Of a DNA stretch of 5,032 nucleotides, positions 1 to 5,032 are shown piece by piece. Below the pieces are notes generated by a model, which was given only the letters and a program-made list of their open reading frames with translations, had not been told where the DNA came from and did not search any database. Location: assembly GCA_016840125.1 (NCBI GenBank), contig JAEOSY010000466.1, positions 1 through 5,032 of the forward strand, given 5' to 3'. Source of the DNA: Candidatus Helarchaeota archaeon (GTDB lineage: Archaea > Asgardarchaeota > Lokiarchaeia > Helarchaeales > HEL-GB-A). The position numbers and the translations under genes were made by a program. Position 1 is the stretch's first letter. Each line of letters begins with the position of its first letter.

Positions 1-102
1 CGCACCCGTATTGAGCTACCCGGTGGTAAAAATGAGGTACTTATTCCCAGTAGTTTAATAATCAGCTCCAATATCTTACGAGCAAGACGACCAGACGAAT
101 AA
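1..102 (+). CDS. C-terminal end of an unrecognised protein (5' part outside the window)
   Basis: Frame 1 is open from the left edge to a TAA at 100-102 and gives 33 residues, beginning Arg-Thr-Arg-Ile-Glu-Leu-Pro-Gly-Gly-Lys and ending Arg-Ala-Arg-Arg-Pro-Asp-Glu. The pattern is beta-strand-like (Val-Leu-Ile-Pro then Leu-Ile-Ile) with a charged tail. Plus frame 2 closes at a TAA ending at 58 and frame 3 closes within the first 15 nt, so frame 1 is the longest plus-strand option. It is also the one followed directly by a pyrimidine/T-rich tract, as expected after a real archaeal gene. The gene converges on the hydrolase operon, with 28 nt between the two stop codons. I do not recognise the family, and 33 residues are too few to assign a function. 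The alternative is that this is non-coding or that frame 2 is the real one. Confidence 0.5.
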   Translation, partial: RTRIELPGGKNEVLIPSSLIISSNILRARRPDE

Positions 103-120
103 TCTCTCTTTCTTTTTTTT
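103..120 (+). terminator. Pyrimidine/T-rich tract, probable archaeal terminator
   Basis: Immediately after the TAA at 100-102 come 18 consecutive pyrimidines (14 T and 4 C), ending in a run of eight T at 113-120. I see no GC-rich hairpin in front. Archaeal RNA polymerase typically stops at such T-rich stretches without a stem-loop, so this fits termination of the leftmost plus-strand gene. On the other strand the tract is purine-rich, so it is not an obvious terminator for the minus-strand operon. After its last stop codon that operon meets only a short T4 run (complement of 121-124). Confidence 0.5.
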
Positions 121-130
121 AAAAGACTTG

Positions 131-2146
131 TCAGTACCGTTTAAATATCGGTAATATTAGATGTGATGGATTTTCTGAATCGTGCAAAATCTTCTGATGC
201 GCAATTTTAAAACCTTCTCTTTCTCCCGCGAGATTGGAATTGACTTGGAACCTGGGAAAATTGCTCGAAGTGACTTCGATTCGGATCTTATGCCCTTTTG
301 GAAAATAGATTGCAGTGGAACCAACATCAATTTCGTATTTATAGATTTTATCAGGTTCAATCAAAGAGGGATTATACATTCCCTCACGAAATCGTGCCCG
401 TATACCCCCATCTACAACATTAATCGCTTTTCGATTGCTATGAACATCAACCAATTTCACCATAAAGTCAGTATCTTTTGCAGAAGAGGAAGCATATAGT
501 ACCAGTTTGATTTCTCCTATAACTTCGAGCCCCTCCTTTAGTTTAGGAGTGGTATAGATGAGGACATCCTTACGTTTTTCTATCTTAATTTGGTTGAGTC
601 CTCCGCTTAGGAGCATGAGAAACCGTCCCCCAGAGATAGGGACGGGATTGGAAGGATCGAAATCATATTCATCGGCCGGTTGTGATCCTGGGTCGTCTGC
701 TAATAATTGACCATTCCCTATCAGAGAATTTGCTGTTCCGTTCGAATGTAAATGTAGCTTCATTTCTTGTACGTTTGGGGGCCATTTGCCTAAATTTCGC
801 CAAATTTTCTTATTCATGACAAATACCCGAATAGGTGCGACTTTGGTTAAGTCGTGACCATCGCCTTTCAACCAGTGTTCATACCACCACATCGGGGCAA
901 AATTCTGGAATAAGGTGAATAGTTCTCTCCCTTTTAAGAACCAATTCTCAATTAGATCCATTCCTCCATGGCCGCCAGGACCAACAATTAACTTATATTT
1001 AGTCTTGAAATATTCGGGGTTTGCTTTCTGAATACGTTTTGCATCTTCTAGCATTTGTTCAATGTAAATATCATACCAACTACAGACTGCGAGCATAGGA
1101 GTGGACATTTTGGCGGGATCCCACTTGAAACAATAGGGTAACATATCATGTCGCATATCTACGCGTCTAGCGAGCAACCCCGCAAGTAAAAACTTTGCAA
1201 AAGAGCCGTCATCTCTCACTTTGGTGTTAAGATTTATGTTGAAAGTTTTATTTAGTAACACCGTCAGTTTTTCAATATCCTCAATTTTCGCCATTTCTGC
1301 CATATCCAAAGCGTATCTTTTCGTGTCGATTGGATCATTATATAGACTCAATAGGGGATTGTAATAGATCCGCTCATCAACACCCTCTTCGCCATGCATC
1401 ATCGCAGTAAGCGCAGGATCGATATTCTGTGTGATTCCGAGCAATAAACGCAGAATAGAAACCTCTAATCCGAAGTTCATTAGCCCCCCTGATGCGAGAA
1501 ACATATTATAATAAGAGGCTTGGGCTGGATTGAAACAGGTGACTAAATCGTTGTCCCAGGAAATTGCAAGTTGGGTCACCCCAAGAAATGAGATTCCCCA
1601 CATGGCGACTTTTTCATTATACCAAAATCGTTTCGTGAGCCATTTTAAAGTGTCCAATCCATCTTGGCGTATGAGATATGTGAAAGCCATGGTTCCATAT
1701 GGAATGGCAGATGCACACCCCCGAATATCCTGTAATACAACAACATAACCTTTAGCTGCAAAAAGATTGGCAATTAAGGTTACCATATTCTTCCAGTAAG
1801 GTAACCGAACGAGAATCGTGGGGGCTTTACTCTTGTTCCTAAGAACTTCTTCAGGTAAATAAATATCGGTTGGAGCTGTTGAGCCATCCCGTAGCTTCAT
1901 ATGATATTCTTTCAAGCGGACGGCGTTTCCCTCAATCTTATTAACCCCCATTAGGCGAAGAGGTCCTCTCCCAAACGTATTCAGGAGAAACCTAGCCTGC
2001 TTTGGCAGATAATTCATCAGCGGTAGGAGCTTGGTAATGAGCCAATCAATCGCATTGTCTATCTTTTTATTTTGGATGTAGAACGGCATTTCATTTGAAA
2101 AATGGACATCAGTAGGCTTATAATCGTATTTATTCCTTGCCTTCAT
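131..2146 (-). CDS. CocE/NonD family alpha/beta-hydrolase (S15-like), downstream paralogue
   Basis: This 671-residue serine hydrolase resembles cocaine esterase and X-Pro dipeptidyl peptidases; such enzymes cleave ester or amide bonds, but the substrate here is unknown. The N-terminal ~70 residues are helical, with an amphipathic stretch at about 32-47 and no signal peptide, so a cytoplasmic site is inferred. The alpha/beta-hydrolase domain spans about 75-425. Arg-Leu-Pro-Tyr117 is the likely oxyanion tyrosine, Gly-Ile-Ser186-Phe-Leu-Gly the nucleophile elbow, Trp-Tyr-Asp359 the acid and Gly-Pro-Gly-Gly-His393-Gly the base. The PepX_C jelly-roll covers about 436-667 (Tyr-Asp-Phe-Asp-Pro at 494-498; Ala-Ser-Ser-Ser-Ala-Lys-Asp-Thr-Asp at 552-560; Pro-Ser-His-Leu at 660-663). 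Compared with the upstream paralogue, Tyr after the nucleophile is Phe, and Trp-Ala before the catalytic His is Gly-Gly. The ATG is supported by GAGG (2159-2156) with 9-nt spacing. At 671 residues it is longer than Rhodococcus CocE (574), mainly from the N-terminal extension and the segment between Ser and Asp. Confidence 0.96.
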   Translation of the reverse strand: MKARNKYDYKPTDVHFSNEMPFYIQNKKIDNAIDWLITKLLPLMNYLPKQARFLLNTFGRGPLRLMGVNKIEGNAVRLKEYHMKLRDGSTAPTDIYLPEEVLRNKSKAPTILVRLPYWKNMVTLIANLFAAKGYVVVLQDIRGCASAIPYGTMAFTYLIRQDGLDTLKWLTKRFWYNEKVAMWGISFLGVTQLAISWDNDLVTCFNPAQASYYNMFLASGGLMNFGLEVSILRLLLGITQNIDPALTAMMHGEEGVDERIYYNPLLSLYNDPIDTKRYALDMAEMAKIEDIEKLTVLLNKTFNINLNTKVRDDGSFAKFLLAGLLARRVDMRHDMLPYCFKWDPAKMSTPMLAVCSWYDIYIEQMLEDAKRIQKANPEYFKTKYKLIVGPGGHGGMDLIENWFLKGRELFTLFQNFAPMWWYEHWLKGDGHDLTKVAPIRVFVMNKKIWRNLGKWPPNVQEMKLHLHSNGTANSLIGNGQLLADDPGSQPADEYDFDPSNPVPISGGRFLMLLSGGLNQIKIEKRKDVLIYTTPKLKEGLEVIGEIKLVLYASSSAKDTDFMVKLVDVHSNRKAINVVDGGIRARFREGMYNPSLIEPDKIYKYEIDVGSTAIYFPKGHKIRIEVTSSNFPRFQVNSNLAGEREGFKIAHQKILHDSENPSHLILPIFKRY

Positions 2147-2151
2147 ATAAT

Positions 2152-2159
2152 CTCGCCTC
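2152..2159 (-). promoter_or_regulatory. Shine-Dalgarno site of the downstream hydrolase
   Basis: On the minus strand GAGGCGAG lies in the 19-nt gap between the two hydrolase genes, with its GAGG core 9 nt before the ATG at 2146-2144. It matches the anti-Shine-Dalgarno CCUCC. It supports that ATG as the start and shows that the second gene of the pair has its own initiation site rather than relying on stop-start overlap. Confidence 0.7.
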
Positions 2160-2165
2160 GGATTA

Positions 2166-4325
2166 TTAAAATTCCATGAATAACGGTAAAATTAGATGTG
2201 AAGGATGTTGCGAATTATGGAAGATCTTCTGTTGGGCAATAATATAACCTTGCTCGTTTTCATCACCGCCTAGATTCGCATTGATATCGTACTTGGGATA
2301 GTTGCTAGATGTGAGTTCCAACCGAATACGGTGCCCTTTTGGGAAATAGACGGCGATTGTGCCTAGATTGATTTCGTATTCATAAACATTATCGGGTTTC
2401 AGGAGGGTGGGTTCGTCTATGCTCTCTCGGAAGCGGGCTCGAACCCCATCATCGAGAATATTAATTGCTTTACGCCCACTAGAGGAGACATCAACAAGTT
2501 TCGCCATGAAGTCAGTATCTTTCGCTGAAGATGATGCATAAAACTTTAATCGAACTTCACCGATTATTTCGATTCCCTCATCCAACTTATCAGTGGTATA
2601 GACTAAGATATCAGTACGTTTTTCAACGTTAAGTTGATTATGAGGACCACTAACTTGAAAGAGAAATCTTCCTCCCTGAGTTATGACTGGATTGGCTGGA
2701 TCAAAATCATATTTGTCGGCTGGCTCATCCACCGGCTTCTTTGTAGAAAGTACGCCATTTCCAAATCTAGAATTGGCACTACCTTCTGAATGGAGGTACA
2801 ATTTCATCTCGCGCGTTCGTGGGGGCCATGATTTGAAATTACGCCAAATTTTTTTATTCAAAATAAAGACTTGGATGGGTGGAATTTTGGAGATATTTGT
2901 CTTTCCTCGTTTCAAAAAGAAATTGAACCAATTCATGGGCATGAATTTTCGGGCAAGATCGACCGTGTCCTTTAAACTGATCTTCTGGAATAGAGCCATA
3001 CTGCCTCTATCATTAAATGCTTGATCCATTCCGCCATGCGCCCAAGGTCCAATGACGATTTTGAAGTTCTTTTTACAATATTCTGGGGCTTTTGCTTGCA
3101 TAACCTTGAGATCGCGCCAGAATTCTTCTTGAAACATATCGTAATGCCCACCTAAATAAAGCATCGGGACTGTGGGCTGAAAATTGAACCTGAGACCAAA
3201 GGGGAAGAGGAGGGATTGTGGATTTAATGTTCGATCATAAGCAGTCAGTTTGAGTAATTTCTCAAACTCCCCCGTATCGCCTTCATTTATTTTCAATTTT
3301 AATCCAAGTTTCTCATTCAGAACTGTAAAGATTTTTCGGGGGTCCTCCACCTTAGCGAGGTCATTGAAATGGAGGGTCCAACTGGGTTCTCCGATTTTTT
3401 CATTGTAGAGATTTAATAGGGGATACTTGACCATTCTATCAGGAATTTTCTTTTCATCATCGAATATATCCGATGGAAGGTTTATTTCGTAATTGGCAGT
3501 AACCCCTCTAAAAATATTGTAAATAGACGCCCCCATTCCAATGGGGAGGAGCCCACGTGGGTGGTACAGGACCGAATGAAAGGACGCCATACCGGGATTA
3601 AGACAAGTTACCAACCCTTTATGTTCTTCCGAAAGAGCTGCCAATATAGCTAGTTGGGTTATTCCAAAATAGGACATCCCCCACATCCCAATTTTACCAT
3701 TATACCAGAAGCGCTTCGTGATCCAACTGAGGGTGGTTAATCCATCAGGACCTTCATATATGAGGAACGAGTTCGTGCCGTATGGCTTCGAATGAGCGCA
3801 ACCGCGTGTATCTTGGAGTACCGTACAATATCCCATTGAAGCAAAGAAATATCCCAAGATGCTTACTGAGTCCTTCCAATAGGGAAGGCGAATTAAAATA
3901 GTAGGCGCTTTATATTTTTCTTTAAAAACGGGTTTAGGTAGGTAAACATCCGTGGCTAGTTTTGCTCCATCGAAACTAGTAACCAAGTATTCCTTTAATC
4001 GAACAACTTCGTAGTCTAGAGGTTCCAACCCAAAAAATTGGAGAATCCGTTTGCCAAAGAAGTTAATTATCTTAAACAGCGGTTTTTGGAGATAGTTTAT
4101 ATATTTTCGTAAGCGTTTCATCTGATAAATCATAATCTTTTTCATAATTTTATTTTTAGTTTGAGGAATCATATCTGAAATCCATTCCACTTCAGCTGGA
4201 TTAAATAGATTCCTTTTCTTTTCTACTTCTTCAGAGGTTTTCGCCGAAATCTTCTCTTCTTCAACCGACTTTGGCGTCTCTTCTTCCTCATCCGAACCAG
4301 TAGGGGTTAAATCTGCTTCCGTCAT
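2166..4325 (-). CDS. CocE/NonD family alpha/beta-hydrolase (S15-like), upstream paralogue with acidic N-terminal tail
   Basis: This 719-residue serine hydrolase is the first gene of the pair. Residues 1-40 form a disordered-looking acidic tail (13 Asp/Glu, 6 Lys/Arg). Residues 57-100 form a basic amphipathic segment with 12 Lys/Arg and no acidic residue; no signal peptide is seen. The alpha/beta-hydrolase domain spans about 105-475: oxyanion Tyr149 in Arg-Leu-Pro-Tyr, nucleophile Ser218 in Gly-Met-Ser-Tyr-Phe-Gly, acid Asp396 in Gly-Gly-His-Tyr-Asp-Met-Phe, and base His430 in Gly-Pro-Trp-Ala-His-Gly, close to the CocE consensus. The PepX_C jelly-roll domain covers about 482-716. By eye, over half the residues match the downstream paralogue across both domains. 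Known family members hydrolyse esters or release X-Pro dipeptides; which applies here is not visible. The start is fixed well: an in-frame TGA lies at 4340-4338, this ATG is the first after it, and GGTG sits 5 nt upstream. Cytoplasmic location is inferred. Confidence 0.96.
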   Translation of the reverse strand: MTEADLTPTGSDEEEETPKSVEEEKISAKTSEEVEKKRNLFNPAEVEWISDMIPQTKNKIMKKIMIYQMKRLRKYINYLQKPLFKIINFFGKRILQFFGLEPLDYEVVRLKEYLVTSFDGAKLATDVYLPKPVFKEKYKAPTILIRLPYWKDSVSILGYFFASMGYCTVLQDTRGCAHSKPYGTNSFLIYEGPDGLTTLSWITKRFWYNGKIGMWGMSYFGITQLAILAALSEEHKGLVTCLNPGMASFHSVLYHPRGLLPIGMGASIYNIFRGVTANYEINLPSDIFDDEKKIPDRMVKYPLLNLYNEKIGEPSWTLHFNDLAKVEDPRKIFTVLNEKLGLKLKINEGDTGEFEKLLKLTAYDRTLNPQSLLFPFGLRFNFQPTVPMLYLGGHYDMFQEEFWRDLKVMQAKAPEYCKKNFKIVIGPWAHGGMDQAFNDRGSMALFQKISLKDTVDLARKFMPMNWFNFFLKRGKTNISKIPPIQVFILNKKIWRNFKSWPPRTREMKLYLHSEGSANSRFGNGVLSTKKPVDEPADKYDFDPANPVITQGGRFLFQVSGPHNQLNVEKRTDILVYTTDKLDEGIEIIGEVRLKFYASSSAKDTDFMAKLVDVSSSGRKAINILDDGVRARFRESIDEPTLLKPDNVYEYEINLGTIAVYFPKGHRIRLELTSSNYPKYDINANLGGDENEQGYIIAQQKIFHNSQHPSHLILPLFMEF

Positions 4326-4330
4326 AAAAA

Positions 4331-4334
4331 CACC
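4331..4334 (-). promoter_or_regulatory. Short Shine-Dalgarno site of the upstream hydrolase
   Basis: GGTG on the minus strand, 5 nt before the ATG at 4325-4323, matches the GGUG part of the archaeal GGAGGUGA consensus. It is only a 4-base match, weaker than the site in front of the second hydrolase gene. The in-frame TGA at 4340-4338 leaves no room for an upstream ATG, so the start is supported independently. Confidence 0.45.
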
Positions 4335-4377
4335 AACTCAACAGGTCATCTCTCATACCTTAAAGCATCTCCTAAAA

Positions 4378-4412
4378 AAAGGTTTAGGAAATTTAAAATA
4401 ATTTAAACCTTT
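4378..4412. repeat. Perfect 9-bp inverted repeat, possible operator
   Basis: AAAGGTTTA at 4378-4386 and its exact reverse complement TAAACCTTT at 4404-4412 are separated by 17 nt. The repeat is centred near 4395. It encloses the AT-rich core that holds the candidate TATA box for the hydrolase operon and ends 8 nt before the candidate TATA box of the beta-helix gene. A smaller overlapping inverted repeat, CCTAAA at 4371-4376 and TTTAGG at 4383-4388, shares part of the left arm. A dimeric transcription factor binding here could affect both genes. It could also be a chance palindrome in AT-rich DNA. Confidence 0.4.
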
Positions 4413-4474
4413 CATGTTAGAAAAATATAGAATTTTTAGATATTATGGAAAACAGACTAGATTTTCACAAAGTA

Positions 4475-4479
4475 AGGTG
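4475..4479 (+). promoter_or_regulatory. Shine-Dalgarno site choosing the beta-helix start
   Basis: AGGTG lies 6 nt before the ATG at 4486. The same reading frame stays open upstream to a TAA at 4399-4401, with an alternative ATG at 4414 and a GTG at 4477. The ATG at 4414 has no Shine-Dalgarno-like sequence and would put about 24 extra residues before the membrane segment, while the GTG lies inside this motif. The site therefore favours 4486. Confidence 0.6.
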
Positions 4480-4485
4480 TTCAAA

Positions 4486-5032
4486 ATGAGATGGAATATC
4501 CGGAATTTCAAACTTTATTTTAAATTATTACGAAAACATTTTTCAGTTTTCTTTATCATATTCTTAATTATTTTGATGCACCCTCATTTAGAGCCGCCAG
4601 AAAACACCCTAGACGGTTCTAAGGATCTGAGTCCATTTGCGAGCCATGCGCCAATATATATTGATGGCAATGCCGCATTAGACTCCTTCCCTGATAAAAC
4701 TGGCAATGGTACCCTTGTAGATCCATACGTCATTCAGAATTTTGAGATTAATGCAACAGGAATCGCTGGATCTATTGACATTCAAAATACCAACAAACCA
4801 CTCATGATACTCAACTGTACACTCACCAATTCAGGAACTGCTAGTGCCACACTTTTCTTGCACAATGTAACCGACGTGACAATCGTTAATTGCACTATAT
4901 TCGACAATCAAGATGGGATTTATGTAAATGCTTCTAGCAACTGTGGAATTATTGATAATAACATAACGGCGAGTGTCGATCGGGGGATTTACTCAGCCTA
5001 TTCCAGCTTCATGAATATTTCCCACAATTACC
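4486..5032 (+). CDS. N-terminal part of a membrane-anchored or secreted right-handed beta-helix (NosD/PbH1-like) protein, cut by the window edge
   Basis: The frame stays open from the ATG to the window end, giving 182 residues and no stop. Residues 1-18 are basic, and 19-31 are strongly hydrophobic (Phe-Ser-Val-Phe-Phe-Ile-Ile-Phe-Leu-Ile-Ile-Leu-Met), a signal peptide or signal anchor; a short linker follows. Residues 54-80 carry the leader typical of archaeal beta-helix proteins (Ala-Pro-Ile-Tyr-Ile-Asp-Gly-Asn, Gly-Asn-Gly-Thr, Asp-Pro-Tyr-Val-Ile). From about residue 97, coils of 22-26 residues begin near 97, 123, 145 and 168, with recurring Asn-Cys-Thr and Asn-Asn-Ile turns. Eight Asn-X-Ser/Thr sequons fall in residues 74-179. 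Family knowledge points to a cell-surface carbohydrate-binding, polysaccharide-modifying or structural role; the activity cannot be told because the rest of the protein is missing. The start is chosen on AGGTG 6 nt upstream and on the position of the hydrophobic segment. Confidence 0.88.
   Translation, partial: MRWNIRNFKLYFKLLRKHFSVFFIIFLIILMHPHLEPPENTLDGSKDLSPFASHAPIYIDGNAALDSFPDKTGNGTLVDPYVIQNFEINATGIAGSIDIQNTNKPLMILNCTLTNSGTASATLFLHNVTDVTIVNCTIFDNQDGIYVNASSNCGIIDNNITASVDRGIYSAYSSFMNISHNY

Larger units (their letters stand above)
4326..4485. promoter_or_regulatory. Divergent intergenic region with candidate promoters in both directions
   Basis: These 160 nt separate the divergently transcribed hydrolase operon and beta-helix gene, and positions 4389-4440 are very AT-rich. 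For the plus-strand gene, a purine-led TATA-like element at 4420-4430 (GAAAAATATAG) would place transcription start near 4450 and give a leader of roughly 35 nt. For the minus-strand operon, TTTTAAAT on the minus strand (complement of 4391-4398) would place the start near 4368 and give a leader of roughly 40 nt. These are archaeal BRE/TATA-type guesses from composition and spacing, with no experimental support. No protein-coding gene is evident in the interval. Confidence 0.4.

Noticed and set aside
157..360. Minus-strand open frame of 67 residues
   Set aside because: It is an out-of-frame reading of the C-terminal hydrolase codons; the real frame carries recognisable PepX_C motifs through the same bases.
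182..499. Plus-strand open frame of 105 residues
   Set aside because: It lies entirely antisense to the PepX_C domain of the downstream hydrolase, has no family-like motifs, and is explained by the strongly conserved gene on the other strand.
1530..1748. Plus-strand open frame of 72 residues
   Set aside because: It is antisense to the nucleophile-elbow region of the downstream hydrolase and has no protein-like features of its own.
2683..3024. Plus-strand open frame of 113 residues
   Set aside because: It is antisense to the upstream hydrolase, covering the end of its catalytic domain and the start of PepX_C; no recognisable domain or start signal.
2166..4325. Possible frameshift or fusion explaining the longer N-terminus of the upstream hydrolase
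   Set aside because: The frame is continuous, preceded by an in-frame stop and a start signal. The acidic tail looks like a genuine low-complexity extension rather than a fused domain.
4288..4356. Minus-strand 22-codon out-of-frame open frame starting at ATG 4356-4354 and overlapping the start of the upstream hydrolase
   Set aside because: An AGGT lies directly against the ATG, too close for a normal ribosome binding site, and the peptide has no features. Most likely chance.
4371..4388. CCTAAA/TTTAGG hairpin as an intrinsic terminator
   Set aside because: It lies upstream of both divergent genes with no transcript ending there, and the stem is only 6 bp and AT-rich. It is treated as part of the regulatory palindrome instead.
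4445..4489. 14-codon open frame whose TGA overlaps the ATG of the beta-helix gene
   Set aside because: It has no Shine-Dalgarno sequence, and the AGGTG inside it is better placed for the ATG at 4486. A coupled leader peptide is possible but nothing supports it beyond the overlap.

Overview
This window most likely comes from an archaeon of the Asgard group, Lokiarchaeia-like. The case rests on four things. The secreted beta-helix protein at the right edge has an N-terminus (His-Ala-Pro-Ile-Tyr-Ile-Asp-Gly-Asn-Ala-Ala-Leu-Asp, then Gly-Asn-Gly-Thr) of a style I associate with the large beta-helix families of Lokiarchaeia. Its exposed region is crowded with N-glycosylation sequons. The ribosome binding sites are of the GAGG/GGTG type, and base composition is moderately AT-rich. 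A plus-strand pyrimidine tract of the archaeal terminator type follows the gene at the left edge. No rRNA, tRNA or other decisive marker is present, so the taxonomy is an inference.

Layout. Positions 1-102 carry the last 33 codons of a plus-strand gene that I do not recognise, followed by a pyrimidine/T-rich tract (103-120). Two long minus-strand genes then fill almost everything from 131 to 4325. They are transcribed right to left, with the 719-residue gene first and the 671-residue gene 19 nt after it, in a two-gene operon layout. Both encode CocE/NonD-type (peptidase family S15-like) alpha/beta-hydrolases with a C-terminal PepX_C jelly-roll domain, and they are clear tandem paralogues. A 160-nt AT-rich divergent intergenic region (4326-4485) holds candidate promoters in both directions and a perfect 9-bp inverted repeat. 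From 4486 to the right edge runs the 5' part of a plus-strand gene for a membrane-anchored or secreted right-handed beta-helix protein.

How the genes may work together. The two hydrolases have complete Ser-Asp-His triads and no signal peptide, so they look like active cytoplasmic enzymes for esters, amides or short peptides; the substrate cannot be read from sequence. They have diverged immediately around the catalytic residues, which suggests different specificities rather than a redundant pair. The beta-helix protein is divergently transcribed and extracytoplasmic. A shared regulatory region is possible, but a shared function is not shown. There is no stretch over 300 nt without a gene, and I found no RNA gene, CRISPR array, insertion sequence or origin.
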